Below, piece after piece: positions 10,885 through 20,899 of a DNA stretch of 64,000 nucleotides. Made by a program: the position numbers and the translations under genes. Location: positions 10,698,066 through 10,762,065 of the forward strand of contig NC_088645.1 of NCBI RefSeq assembly GCF_964019385.1, written 5' to 3'. Position 1 is the first letter of the stretch. Each line of letters begins with the position of its first letter. The notes under the pieces were generated by a model. The model did no database searches, was not told the origin of the DNA, and saw nothing but the letters and a program-made list of their open reading frames with translations. This stretch comes from Sycon ciliatum (taxonomy: Eukaryota > Porifera > Calcarea > Leucosolenida > Sycettidae).

Positions 10885-10960
10885 GTCATACTGTAGCTCA
10901 GTTGGTTAGAGCATTGCTCGCGAATAGCAAGGTCCCTGGTTCGAGTCCCGGTGGTGTGAC
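10885..10960 (+). tRNA. tRNA-like sequence, inverted unit
   Basis: Same core in the opposite orientation, so convergent transcription with unit 3 is possible. Confidence 0.55.
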
Positions 10961-11494
10961 TGATGATTTTTTCTTTCTTTCATATCTGGCTTGCAAGTGT
11001 TGAGTTTCGGAGAGAAAAGAGCAGTAGGTGGCATGTGGCCTCTAATTTCCTAAAAAAAAATATTTATAACCAGTATCTATAATGAGAGTGTGGTCTGTCT
11101 CCATGGTTACCGGTGTTCATTTCATAACTATAGCCACTGCTCCTTGTTAGACCTTATCTGGAAGGCCCATTCTTGCATATTCCAACAGCAGCCAAGGGAG
11201 CTAGCTCTCTTGGTTATGCGGATTGGGTACGATCCTAAAAAGCTGTTTTTATGAACTGTTTTTAAGAACTGTTTTTATTGGATAGGATATGATTATGTTC
11301 AATAAACGAGGATTGTGTCAATGGGAGATTGACTTGGAGTTTTTACGAGTTGATTCTAACAAATAATAATAATAATAATAATTAAAAAGCTTACGTGGAG
11401 ATAAAAATGTAATCAACGCAATAAATAGAGTAAGCTGCGCACTCAGTACAAACACCATTAGCAAAACTTGTTTTCATGTAAATAAAGAAGCTTG

Positions 11495-11530
11495 TTCCTA
11501 AACGTTCTCGTCGCCATCTCATCAGAGGAT
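11495..11530 (-). ncRNA. Hammerhead-like motif, decayed (left arm)
   Basis: CTGATGA (complement of 11519-11525), helix II region GATGGCGAC, GAGA in place of GAAA, then the self-complementary AACGTT and AGGA pairing with TCCT. The GAAA change would be expected to abolish activity. Confidence 0.4.
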
Positions 11531-11618
11531 TACTGGCAAATCATCATTAGCTCTAAACTCAATACATGCGCACAATGCAAGTAATAATTTAGACCCTAAC
11601 TAGCGCGAGAAAATGAGT

Positions 11619-11656
11619 AATCCTCTGATGAGATGGCGATGAAAACGTTTAGGAAC
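11619..11656 (+). ncRNA. Hammerhead-like ribozyme motif (right arm)
   Basis: TCCT + CTGATGA (11625-11631), GATGGCGAT, GAAA (11641-11644), ACGTTT, then AGGA (11651-11654) closing helix I with four perfect pairs. AACGTT is self-complementary, so helix III could form only between two molecules, as described for minimal Penelope hammerheads. Helix II is weak. Confidence 0.5.
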
Positions 11657-11801
11657 AAGCTTCTTTATTTACATGAAAACAATTTTTGCTAATGGTGTTT
11701 GTACTGAGTGCGCAGCTTACTCTATTTATTGCGTTGAATAATAATAATAATTCAAAGGATCAGTTGGGGAAGTGAACTGCCTGAAAAGAGAAAAAATCGC
11801 C

Positions 11802-11872
11802 AGACCCACCGGGACTCGAACCCGGGACCTTGCTTGTCATGAGCAATGCTCTAACCACTGAGCTATGGGACC
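11802..11872 (-). tRNA. tRNA-like core, foldback 1 left arm
   Basis: GGTCCCA acceptor, A box TAGCTCAGTGG and a B box on the minus strand. The anticodon loop CATGACA lacks U33, so probably pseudo. Confidence 0.5.
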
Positions 11873-12199
11873 GGGCTGAACCTAGAAGGCGCTGACACGT
11901 TTTTCACTCCAAAGGCAGCTCACAACACATGCCACACATACTGATGGCACTTGGGTCTTTCTCCCTCCCCTAGGGGACCAACCACGGTCAGTTTCTGGAC
12001 AACTGATCCTTTGAATTTGAAATTCTCCCAATCCTTTCAAACATTTATCACTCTCTTTCACTTCTGGTAGGGTCCAGAAACTGACTGTGGTTGGTCCCCT
12101 GGGGGAGGGAGAAAGACCCAAGTGCCATCAGTATGCGTGGCACGTGTTGTGAGCTGCCTTTGGAGTGAAAAACTTGTCAGCACCTTCTAGGTTCAGCCC

Positions 12200-12270
12200 G
12201 GTCCCATAGCTCAGTGGTTAGAGCATTGCTCATGACAAGCAAGGTCCCGGGTTCAAGTCCTGGTGGGTCT
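12200..12270 (+). tRNA. tRNA-like core, foldback 1 right arm
   Basis: Same core facing the other way, with B box GGTTCAAGTCC. Confidence 0.5.
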
Positions 12271-12426
12271 GGCGAGTTTTTTCTCTTTTCAGGCAGTTCT
12301 CTTCCGCAAATGAACCTTTGAATTTGTAGTTCTCCCACTCCTTTCAAATAACAATAATAATAATAATAATAATAATATAAAGGATTAGTTGGGGAAATGA
12401 ACTGCCTGAAAAGAGAAAAAAACCGC

Positions 12427-12498
12427 CAGACCCACGAGGACTCGAACCTGGGACCTTGCTTGTCATGAGCAATGCTCTAACCACTGAGCTATGGGACC
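12427..12498 (-). tRNA. tRNA-like core, foldback 2 left arm
   Basis: As copy 1, with small substitutions in the T arm. Confidence 0.5.
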
Positions 12499-12838
12499 AG
12501 GCTGAACCTAGAAAGCGCTGACAAGTTTTTCACTCCAAAGGCAGCTCACAACATGTGCCACACATACTGATGGCACTTGGGTCTTTCTCCCTCCCCCGGG
12601 GACCAACCACGGTCAGTTTCTGGACCCTACCAGAAGTGAAAGAAAAGTGATTAATTTTTGAACGGATTGGGAGAACTTCAAATACAAATGATCAGTTGGG
12701 GTCTGGAAGGGTCCAGAAACTGACCGTAGTTGGTCCCCTGAGGGAGGGAGATAGACCCAAGTGCCATCAGTATGTGTGGCACGTGTTGTGAGCTGCCTTT
12801 GGAGTGAAAAACTTGTCAGCGCCTTCTAGGTTCAGCCT

Positions 12839-12909
12839 GGTCCCATAGCTCAGTGGTTAGAGCATTGCTCATGACAAGCAGGGTCCCAGGTTCGAGTCCT
12901 GGTGGGTCT
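12839..12909 (+). tRNA. tRNA-like core, foldback 2 right arm
   Basis: A box TAGCTCAGTGG and B box GGTTCGAGTCC intact. Confidence 0.5.
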
Positions 12910-13030
12910 GGCGGTTTTTTCTCTTTTCAGGCAGTTCATTTCCCCAACTGATCCTTTGTATTTGAAGCTCTCCCAATCCGTTCAAAATAATAATAATAAT
13001 AATTTGAAAGTAGGACGGAGGCAGAAAATA

Positions 13031-13686
13031 TTACAAAAAATGTATTATCTACGCATGCATCTACGCAAGAGTCACCACCAGCCAATTAGGACATGTGTCA
13101 AAGTATTGAACGTTTTCGTTCCCTTCTTGTCAAAATACTACAGGGAATGATGGAAATAAGCTAAAAGACTACAACTATATGGAAAAGAAGTTCAGAAATA
13201 TATCACTCCAATTATGTGTAGAAGTGTGTGTGTGGGTCTTTGTTAAATCTTGCCGTGTTGGAAGCTTTGTACATACGTAAATTAGACCCTGAGCTTTGTG
13301 TTCAGAAGGAGAATGTGTTGTCTTTGCAGTTGTTTGGCACTGTTCGTCGTGAAGGTGCGAAATAGATCCCTTGATCTCTTGATATTTCTCTCTTTTTCTT
13401 TTCACCACGTTTTTGTCACTTATTGGATTTGCATGCTGTTTTCTCGATTCTTCACATCTTTTTTTTCGTGTCACTTTTACACATAATTGGAGTGATATAT
13501 TTCTGAACTTCTTTTCCATATAGTTGTAGTCTTTTAGCTTATTTCCATCATTCCCTGTAGTATTTTGACAAGAAGGGAACGAAAACGTTCAATACTTTGA
13601 CACATGTCCTATACTTTGAAACATGTCCTAATTGGCTGGTGGTGACTCTTGCGTAGATGCATGCGTAGATAATACATTTTTTGTAA
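13031..13686. mobile_element. Palindromic Penelope-like remnant
   Basis: Arms of about 190-210 bp (13031-13222 and 13477-13686) are near-perfect inverted repeats around a unique centre. The centre (13288-13362, plus) encodes PELCVQKENVLSLQLFG, the same terminal block as the Penelope fragments at 8.9 and 21.5 kb. The arms are therefore that element's 3' flank, present once direct and once inverted. Each arm holds a decayed hammerhead core (13102-13139 minus, 13559-13596 plus): TGACAAG replaces CTGATGA, but GAAAACGTT and a 6-bp helix I remain. Confidence 0.65.
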
Positions 13687-13981
13687 TAATAATAATAATA
13701 ATAACAGTGATGGAGAGTTATTCTTAGCTCGTATCCATGTGTCCTTTTCCTTTCTACATTAATAATAATAAACTTCATTTTGCTTCCGCTTCGGTTGTTC
13801 CCTTTAAAGATAGCACTGACTAGAGGTCACCAATACTGGTCAGTTCTGGAAGCTCCCAGCTACTGAAAGTTCGCCACGCCAATCGAAAGTCGCGTGAATG
13901 AGTCTCCCCTCTACTGACAAAAGACGGTGGCCGCTGCAATTTCAATCATCTACATAGAGTTCCAAACCAGAGTATGCTTAC

Positions 13982-14173
13982 CAATGCAGAACTCTTCAGG
14001 CGGGGTGGCGCGCGTGATGACCCAGCCATAGGCACCATGTAAGTCAGTACAAATTGCTACTGGGACCCGTGCATGTGAGTTTGCAAAGTATCCAGAGTCG
14101 CACTTTAGCGGACTGGTCCGGCCATAGTGTATTGACGGAAACGTTCCATTCATGAAACGGTAGTCGTTGCATA
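13982..14173 (-). CDS. Exon encoding a CCP/sushi module
   Basis: 192 nt (64 codons) from acceptor TGGTTTGCTAATAG to donor ATTG|GTAAGC, phase 1 at both ends. The product has C-NDYRFMNGTF, a G, LKC-DSGYF, PVAIC and GW before EEFC: four Cys, NG-x-F, GY and GW in the order of a complement control protein module (usually about 60 residues). This is the clearest host-type exon in the window. CCP modules occur in chains in secreted or membrane-anchored recognition and adhesion proteins. Neighbouring exons should encode more, but upstream to about 15 kb I find only a weak Cys-rich candidate (14240-14330) and none between 15 and 60 kb. Confidence 0.65.
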
Positions 14174-15004
14174 CTATTAGCAAACCAGAAAGACGAACAA
14201 GTCAAGGGCGCACACACACACATACACACACACACAATCTGACCATTAATTTTGACGCCCATCGCCTGAGGCGATGATAGCGATGCTACAGCAGAAGCCA
14301 TGGCAACTTGTGCTGGGATTGCAGCATTCAACAGCTTGCAAGACTGAAAAATTGACCCCCACTATTCAGCCTGATCTACACCACACAGCTATGAAGTGGC
14401 TTTTCTGGCTAGTGAATCCCTACTTTTTGGTCTTTTTCCTTTTTTGTCCCGCATGCACTGGCTGTTGGTAACCAACCAAGAGAAAGAAAGAAAAGTCAGG
14501 AGAAGTCTGAGAAAGAGAAGAAAGACGTGTGTGACCATAATCGTCGGGAATCGAACCCGCAACCTCTCAATTGGAACTCGCTGCACATACCACTGCACCA
14601 TATGGGACACACACACACACATCCACACCTAGCGATACTGCAGTGTATTCCGTGAAAGCCTGCCTGACATAAGTAGAAACATCTTTTGATCTAGAAAAGC
14701 GATCCTGTCAGCTTTTCTATTATTGTGTTCACAATGTAAAGGCTAATGACACCGCTTTTGAGACAAGTTGTCTACGTAAGTTTCTAGGAAAGGTGTGTGG
14801 TATCTGGACCAGGGAGCTACTCCATGGCTCCATGGCTCCTACCATCGCGTGGCCGGCCGGCCGCGTGCGTGTGCATAGCAGACATTTGTTGCAGCCTTTT
14901 CGTCTGTGCGTGCACGGGGAACTTCCTGCTTTGGAACTGCTTCTTGCATGAGCTGTCTTGCGTAGGGTTGGTGCAGTACAAGTACATGTACAAGTGTCAG
15001 ACTA
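14174..15004. other. Mostly non-coding, with a tRNA-like B-box segment
   Basis: A minus-strand acceptor (GTCAATTTTTCAG) near 14330 precedes a short Cys-rich frame (ECCNPSTSCHGFCC) without a clear donor. At 14530-14610 the minus strand has TGGTGCAGTGG and GGTTCGATTCC spaced like Pol III A and B boxes. Nothing else supported. Confidence 0.35.
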
Positions 15005-15005
15005 A

Positions 15006-15435
15006 GGCTGTGTTTACATGAGGCGTTTCAACCCACGTTGAGTTCGACCCGGGTCAGATTTCAACCCGCCATGTGCACAAAGTGAATGGCGCGTTTACAT
15101 GACGCATTGCGCTTGACCCGGGTTGAAATTTCGCCCCGGGTTGATTTCAACCCTCCCCCCAAGGGGAGGGTTGAAACCAACCCGGGTCAAGAAAATCGTA
15201 CAAACGTACTTCTGTGCGTATCTCGCGCCAGGTTTGAACAGCACTGCAGATGCAAATTTCGCGCGAACGGTTTCACGTGACCATGCAGGACTGTAGAAGT
15301 GGATTTTGGCCGCATATCAGTATTTGACCCGGGTCAACTGTCTTCATGTAAACGCTCACCTCTTTTGTCTATCGTACAGACTTTCAACCCGGGCTGAACT
15401 CGACCCGGGTTGAAATTTCTCATGTAAACACAGCC
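15006..15435. mobile_element. Harbinger-like MITE, GGCTGTGTTTACATGAG ends (copy 1)
   Basis: 430 bp with terminal inverted repeats GGCTGTGTTTACATGAG, flanked by TAA on both sides, the 3-bp TWA duplication type of PIF/Harbinger elements. The interior iterates AACCCGGGTTGA-like motifs. Copy 2 is at 36974-37404. Confidence 0.8.
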
Positions 15436-15462
15436 TAAACAAGTGTTTGAAAGCGGTATTTA

Positions 15463-15466
15463 GTAA

Positions 15467-15565
<99 letters not shown>

Positions 15566-15641
15566 TGGTAGTGGTAGTGGTAGTGGTAGTGGTAGTGGCA
15601 GCGGTAGCGGTAGCGGCAGCGGCAGGAGTAGCAGTAGCAGT

Positions 15642-15733
<92 letters not shown>

Positions 15734-15818
15734 CAGTAGCAGTAGCAGTAGCAGTAGCAGTAGCAGTAGCAGTAGCAGTAGCAGTAGCAGTAGCAGTAGC
15801 AGTAGCAGTAGCAGTAGC

Positions 15819-15851
<33 letters not shown>

Positions 15852-15854
15852 TGT

Positions 15855-15900
<46 letters not shown>
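15463..15900. repeat. (AGT)n/(AGC)n trinucleotide tract
   Basis: About 440 bp of AGT, GGT, AGC triplets arranged in blocks. Poly-Ser, poly-Ala and poly-Val ORFs are artefacts. Confidence 0.95.
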
Positions 15901-15901
<1 letters not shown>

Positions 15902-15911
15902 ATTTTATTCC

Positions 15912-16563
15912 CGTAGCTATGCAGAAGACGTTACTTCAGTAACGTCTGGCGCTAGCCAGGGTCCACACAGCTATAATTTGGTATTTGTTTGCTTGTGTGT
16001 TTGTTTCTTTGTGTCACGCCTGGCGCTATCCGTATCTGACGGCAAAAAAGCATAGGATGTTATAAATTTTTCAATTCTCCTTTTTTTTCAGGCATATCCT
16101 GGGATTCGAACCCGCACTATCGCCCTACATGTATTCCCCCATACACTTCGCATTCATACCCATTCTTCCAAGTTGCTTCACGTTCTTATCTTGCGTTTGA
16201 AAGCCCTATTTGAATATTGCGGGCAGCTAGACGGTGTGGTATTACCCTCGATCGTACCTGTCCCGTACCTATCCCCTACCGTACCGTGCCATCAAAGACG
16301 GCTGGCCACAATGCATATTCAAATAGGGCTTTCTTTTTTGCGAGATCACAATCGGCACAATGCGAAACAACTTGGAAGAATTAGTATGTATGCGAAGTGT
16401 ATCGGGGTATGCATGCAGGGCGCGCGATAGTGCGGGTTCAAATCCCAGGTTAAAAAAAAAGGATTTTTTTAAAGAATTTATAACATCCCTATGCTTTTTT
16501 TTGTCTAGGTCATCAAGGCAAAAAAGCATAGCGTAGGGCCCTGAGCTTCCTAGCTCTCTCGTT
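15912..16563. mobile_element. Hairpin-ended repeat, copy 1
   Basis: The left end carries the hairpin ACGTTACTTCAGTAACGT, the right end GAGCTTCCTAGCTC followed by TCTCGTTA. Inside are two tRNA B-box-like segments (GGTTCGAATCC type) in opposite orientations and duplicated TATTCAAATAGGGCTTT motifs. No ORF. Other copies: 35908-37797 and 62493-62873. Confidence 0.7.
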
Positions 16564-16569
16564 ATTTTA

Positions 16570-18310
16570 CTAGGGGAGTCCCAATAGGCGTTGCCTTTTT
16601 ACTGGGAACCCTAGGTGAATTTTTATCATGTTTACATACAGAGTAAGAGACGGGGCCTGACGGCAGTCAGTGGGAAGAGCCTTCCATCTGTCTGCCGCCA
16701 GGAAAGAAAAAGAACGCATGCCATATTGCGTAGAAACAGGCGGAAGAACTAATGCACGCTGTGCCTGGCCGCTCGTGCGAGCCTGGTGTCCAGGCACAGC
16801 AGCCCTAAGCTGGAACAAGGATTGGAGAAGGGGACTAGCAAGATGTGGGGTGAAGCAGCGGTACACGAAAATATAGATTTTAAGAATTATGCGCTGTTCA
16901 AAAGAATAGAGATGATATTTGCGGAGAACAATTTCAGTAGACATCATACGGTCAAACCCAAAAACTTTCTTCATTGCTATGTGACTGACCGTCACGATCT
17001 TATTGAACAGGGTGGCGCTGAAACAGTGCAGATAAGCGTTACTGGCATAGTCGAGAGTCAATTGCACAATGGATAAATAGAACGTCCTCTTCGCTTCAGG
17101 TGTTAGGTTTTTCGGCCATGACTGAAGGCGGCAATCTTGAACACCGCACCGCAGACCTTCTCGACTTGCGGCTGGAAGGTGAGATGCTCGTCGATGAGTA
17201 GTCCGAGATACTTCACGGGGTGAAAGGCTCGCCTTTACAAACTAGGGGGATTGGTAGATGCGGCACAGGTTGGCGTGGGCGCCGAAGGACCAGGAACTGC
17301 GTCTTGTCAGGGTTCATGAGAAGTCCTTTGTCATCTAGGTAGAGCTCCAGAGCGCTAAGGTCATCCTGAAGCTTTCGCAGCATGACAGAGAGGTCCGTTC
17401 CAATGATGAAAAAGGCGATGTCGTCGGCATAGAGCTGAGAAATACTGTTCCGAACAATCTGTGGAACCTTGCGGATGTAGATGCAAAAGAGGAGGGGGCC
17501 AAGGGCGGACCCTTGCGGAACTCCCCTGGTGCAGGGCACAGTCCCACCATGCTCCCCATTGACCATGACTTGTTGACTTCGGGAGGACAGATAGTCCGCA
17601 AACCACTTCAGCACCGAGCCGCCTAGGCCGAAGTCAGCCAGCTCGTTGACCAGTTGCTGATGCTGTACACGTTCGAAAGCCTTGCTCATATCTTCGAACA
17701 GTATCGCGCATCGCTGGCCATTGTCCAGTGCTCTTGTCCACCTATCTATGGAAACAGCGAGGGCATCTTCGCAACTGTGCTTTGGACGGTACGCAAACTG
17801 CTCCAGTGGCAAGGCAGACAGCTCTGGGTGGTCACGGAAGAATTCATTAATCTGCTGGTGGACAACCTTCTCCAATATCTTGGAGGCAACAGGCAGCAGA
17901 GATATTGGCCGGTAGTTGGTGGCTGCAAGTTTGTCTCCAGACTTGAAGAGTGGGCACACGTGTGCATGCTTGTAAGAGGCTGGAAAAACGCCAGAAAGTA
18001 GGGACTGATTGATTATGGATGTTAGTGAGGCCGTGATAGTTGCTTTGCATGACTTTAAGATGCAGGGAGGAATGCCATCCGAACCCGCGGCCTTGTGGGA
18101 GCTGAGAGTAGTCAGTAGAGCCTCAACTGTTTCAGTGTTGACCAAGGTGAAGTCAGTCAGGGTGCTAGATGCTGTCGGATCCCTGTCGGCCGGTATCTGC
18201 AACACTCCTGGCCTGGCTGGGTCGTGGACAACTGCCGCATATGTTGCAGTGAGTGCTGGAAGTGGCGCTGCAGGGGATTGGATTGTCAAGTGTTGTGATG
18301 ATGGTGAGGT
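16570..18310 (-). pseudogene. LINE reverse transcriptase, 5'-truncated and frameshifted
   Basis: The main ORF (18289-17213, 358 codons) has the order of a non-LTR reverse transcriptase: NYRPISLLP at residue 125, motif A FEDMSKAFE at 198-206 (AFE replaces the usual AFD), motif B GVPQGSALGP at 256-265 and motif C YADD at 287-290, then MNPDKTQF. The frame breaks near 17213; KYLGLLIDEHLTF continues in another frame to a stop near 17107, and a third segment (17067-16570) carries the C-terminal part with RWKALP. The endonuclease and N-terminus are missing, so this is a 5'-truncated dead copy. It resembles the CR1/L2 group, judged by eye. It ends in TAGTAAAATAA and abuts the hairpin-ended repeat. 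Confidence 0.85.
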
Positions 18311-18760
18311 TTTGTGCGAAATTTATATTTTCGGCAAACACATTTCGTTAATTTTTTACTTTTTAGACGGAGTCCAAGGCAGTTTGGAAGCAATTTTATA
18401 AATTTTCTTTAGGGGAAGGACCCAGGACTAGAACACGATAACGTTTTTTTGAAAACTTCCATAAAGCAGTTTTTGTTGCTATAATTACAATGGGGTTTTG
18501 AGGGAACTTGAGTACTGTCCTATGTGTTTTGATGTTACAGGAATACTTTCGTTCTCATCGACTACAACTATGAGTGGTAAGGATCTTCCATTCAAAACCT
18601 TATGGAACATACAAAGTCAGATCTTAACTGGTGGGGTGTCCGGGGGGTGTGTGGGGGAGGGGGGAGGGGAGGGGGGAGGGGGGGATGTACAGAGTTTCAT
18701 CCACTTCTGCATCTTAAGTGTGTAAAACAAAATATTAATTATATTTAATAATTATATTTA
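18311..18760. other. Non-coding gap with G-rich run
   Basis: No supported gene. A G-rich segment lies at 18633-18684 and an AT tract (18737-18760) matches one at 20655-20690, possibly a target duplication of the Penelope insertion. Confidence 0.4.
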
Positions 18761-18767
18761 AACGGCC

Positions 18768-20198
18768 GTGAACCTATGGAGGAGCACCATGTCAGTGATC
18801 GAGTGGTTCAAGGAGATACCCGACAAACAGCGCCACACGTTCCTATGCTTTGACGTGGTAGAATTCTACCCGTCAATTGGTGAGCAGCTCCTCCGTCAGG
18901 CCTTATCGTTCGCGGAGCAATTCACCACGATCGAGCCGCGTGAAATGGACATCATCTTTCACGCCCGGAAATCGCTCCTATTCCACGATGGCCGCCCCTG
19001 GATGAAGGACAAGGGCGACATGTTCGACGTAACAATGGGAAGTTACGATGGCGCCGAGACGTGCGAACTTGTGGGAGCCTTTCTTCTCAACCAGCTCTCA
19101 AGCCTCGTCGATAGATCCGCTATCGGCCTCTACAGAGACGATGGACTGGCCGCCCTCAAGGACACCAGCCCACAGGCCGCAGACCGCCTCAGAAAAAAGT
19201 TGACGGAAATCTTCAAGCGCTTCGACCTCAAAATTACCATCGAAGCGAACTTGAAGGTGGTGGATTTCCTGGATGTCACCATGAACCTGGACACCGGGAA
19301 ATTTCAACCCTTTCGAAAACCAAATGACAACCCGCTCTACGTCAGCAAGCAGTCCAACCACCCGCCTGGGATCACCAACAACATCCCTGCTGCTGTCAAC
19401 AAGCGCCTTTCCGCTATATCGAGCGACGCGGAGGCATTCAACCATGCAGCCCCCGTGTACCAGACCGCATTAAAGGCCAGTGGATACACCAAAGTGCTGA
19501 GCTTTCAGCCCGAGGCACATGAGCACATGGGCAGGAAGAACCGCAGCCGGAAGATCATATGGTTCAACCCTCCCTACTCCAAAAACGTTAGCACAAACGT
19601 CGCTGGTAGGTTCCTGAGCCTTGTCTCCAGGCACTTCCCGAAAACATCCAAGCTCGGGAAGATTTTCAACCGTAACACTCTGAAAGTGAGCTACAGTTGC
19701 ATGCCCAACATGGGAGCGGTCATCAGCAGCCACAACAAGAGCAACCTCCGAGAGCCAGAACAAACCAAGGCATGCACCTGTAGAATCAAGGAATCCTGCC
19801 CGCTGCGCGGAGAGTGCCAGACGAAGGAGATTGTGTATGAGGCCACTGCAGAATCTACCAGCAAGATTTACATCGGCCTATCAGAGACACCTTTCAAAGC
19901 CCGTCACGCCAACCACCTGACCTCCATGCGTCATGAGAAATACAAAAACAGCACTGAGCTCGCAAAACACGTATGGGAGCTGAAGAGCGAGGGAAAGCCG
20001 TTGACCATTACATGGAAGGTGCGGGAGAAGAGCCGATCATACAGATGTGAGTCAAAAAAATGCAATCTTTGTACCGCGGAAAAATTCCACATCCTGACTA
20101 CACCCAAGAAGCTCCTACTCAACAAGCGGTCTGAGATGGTCTCGAAATGCAGGCACGAGAATAAGTTCCGCCTCGCAAATTTCACACCTATCAAATGA
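18768..20198 (+). CDS. Penelope-like reverse transcriptase with C-terminal GIY-YIG nuclease
   Basis: 476 open codons, first codon GTG; the true start is upstream and lost, so the N-terminus and first RT motifs are missing. RT motif A is FDVVEFYPSI (residues 28-37), a motif-B-like GSYDGAE is at 91-97, motif C is LYRDDGL (121-127), then VDFLDVTMNL and FRKPNDNPLYV. A Cys cluster (336-350, C-x-C-x5-C-x5-C) precedes the GIY-YIG domain: VYEA (356-359), KIYIGLSE (366-373), Arg379 and the catalytic-type Glu397 in STELAKH. A second Cys group follows (YRCESKKCNLC). RT copies and the nuclease nicks during target-primed insertion. No internal stop, so it is young. A hammerhead motif lies about 380 bp downstream. 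Confidence 0.85.
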   Translation: MNLWRSTMSVIEWFKEIPDKQRHTFLCFDVVEFYPSIGEQLLRQALSFAEQFTTIEPREMDIIFHARKSLLFHDGRPWMKDKGDMFDVTMGSYDGAETCELVGAFLLNQLSSLVDRSAIGLYRDDGLAALKDTSPQAADRLRKKLTEIFKRFDLKITIEANLKVVDFLDVTMNLDTGKFQPFRKPNDNPLYVSKQSNHPPGITNNIPAAVNKRLSAISSDAEAFNHAAPVYQTALKASGYTKVLSFQPEAHEHMGRKNRSRKIIWFNPPYSKNVSTNVAGRFLSLVSRHFPKTSKLGKIFNRNTLKVSYSCMPNMGAVISSHNKSNLREPEQTKACTCRIKESCPLRGECQTKEIVYEATAESTSKIYIGLSETPFKARHANHLTSMRHEKYKNSTELAKHVWELKSEGKPLTITWKVREKSRSYRCESKKCNLCTAEKFHILTTPKKLLLNKRSEMVSKCRHENKFRLANFTPIK

Positions 20199-20239
20199 AC
20201 TGACCAAGTACTGTACTGCACTTTGCCTGAGCACGCATT

Positions 20240-20515
20240 ATTATTAATAACAAAATCCCTTGGCCTGTAGTCGGCGATGCCACTCTGCTCACGCCTGCCC
20301 GTCACCAAACGACTCCCTACTTGTAGCGATCTCACTGGCCCATTGCCCGCCACCCTCCTGGCACCTCCACCCATCTGCTGTACACTGCCTCCCCATCGCC
20401 TCTTTCCGCGCTTTCATGCTCACACCTGCCTGTTGCCCGCCACCATCCTGGCACTTCCCCCTGTCGCGCCTTGGCCCGCGCCAGCTTTCTCCCCATACCT
20501 CACACCAGATTTAGC
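20240..20515. repeat. C-rich imperfect repeat
   Basis: Cytosine-rich stretch in which TTGCCCGCCACC-TCCTGGCAC occurs twice, in the 3' flank of the Penelope ORF. Confidence 0.5.
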
Positions 20516-20578
20516 GCTAAATTTGTTTATGCTTGTGGCTCTATGTTTATAAGCATACTGTTGGGTAGACCCGAGTAT

Positions 20579-20626
20579 CAGTTGTCTGATGATTGCCTAG
20601 CGGCATGAAACTCAGAGTTACAACCA
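20579..20626 (+). ncRNA. Hammerhead ribozyme motif downstream of the Penelope ORF
   Basis: GTTGT (20581-20585) pairs with ACAAC (20620-20624) as helix I. CTGATGA is at 20586-20592, helix II TGCC-TAGC-GGCA, GAAA at 20607-20610, helix III only A-U and C-G around TCAGA, and cleavage would follow GTT at 20619. Minimal helix III is known for Penelope hammerheads. One mismatch closes helix II next to the core. Confidence 0.75.
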
Positions 20627-20899
20627 ACCTGAACGTCCTCCGCTGAGTCTGCTATGTAATTATATTTAATTATAATTATATTTTAATTAACTTGTTGATA
20701 CCACTTACCGACGAAAAACTCAGGAAGGTACCCACCTGTACATGGTGACAACGAAGAAAACGAGAATGAAGAGGTGTTAGAAAGTCTCCTTTTCCAATGC
20801 CGTGCTGCTTGATCTGTTTACAACACTTGTAACCAAAACATGGTATCATTTTCTACGCCTAGCAATTCTTGCCATTTCGTCCTGGAAATTGAAGTTATC

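Larger units (their letters stand above)
9731..11056. mobile_element. Array of tRNA-cored repeat units: three direct, one inverted
   Basis: Units of 368 bp start at 9731, 10099 and 10467; the third is cut at about 10724 and followed by an inverted unit to about 11056. Units are almost identical. Each holds one tRNA-like sequence flanked by the inverted pair GCAAGCCAGATATGA / TCATATCTGGCTTGC. A further copy with its own foldback lies at 26262-26640. Confidence 0.85.
11414..11737. mobile_element. Palindromic Penelope-terminal remnant
   Basis: 324 bp. Arms of about 110 bp run inward from caacgcaataaatagag and its complement. Each arm carries a hammerhead-like core. No ORF. Confidence 0.7.
11751..12345. 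mobile_element. Foldback element with a tRNA-like core in each arm (copy 1)
   Basis: About 595 bp palindrome-like element. Both arms contain gaactgcctgaaaagag, a tRNA-like core, a shared 120-bp block and a purine-rich GGGGAGGGAGAAAGACC segment. Flanked by AAT repeats. Confidence 0.8.
12373..12965. mobile_element. Foldback element with a tRNA-like core in each arm (copy 2)
   Basis: Second member of the same family, about 593 bp, with an AAT tract on both sides. Confidence 0.8.

Noticed and set aside
9858..10970. CTGATGATTTTTTC next to the tRNA-like cores
   Set aside because: Lacks GAAA and helices; part of the repeat flank.
9864..12909. Functional tRNA genes
   Set aside because: U33 is absent, D-arm spacing or acceptor pairing is irregular, and copies lie within foldback repeats; called tRNA-like instead.
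15447..16055. Poly-Ser/Ala/Val ORFs up to 202 codons
   Set aside because: Trinucleotide repeat read in three frames.
15912..16563. Helitron identity for the hairpin-ended repeat
   Set aside because: No 5' TC and no CTRR 3' end next to the hairpin.
16570..18310. Active LINE
   Set aside because: N-terminus and endonuclease missing, frame broken at least twice, AFE at the motif A end.
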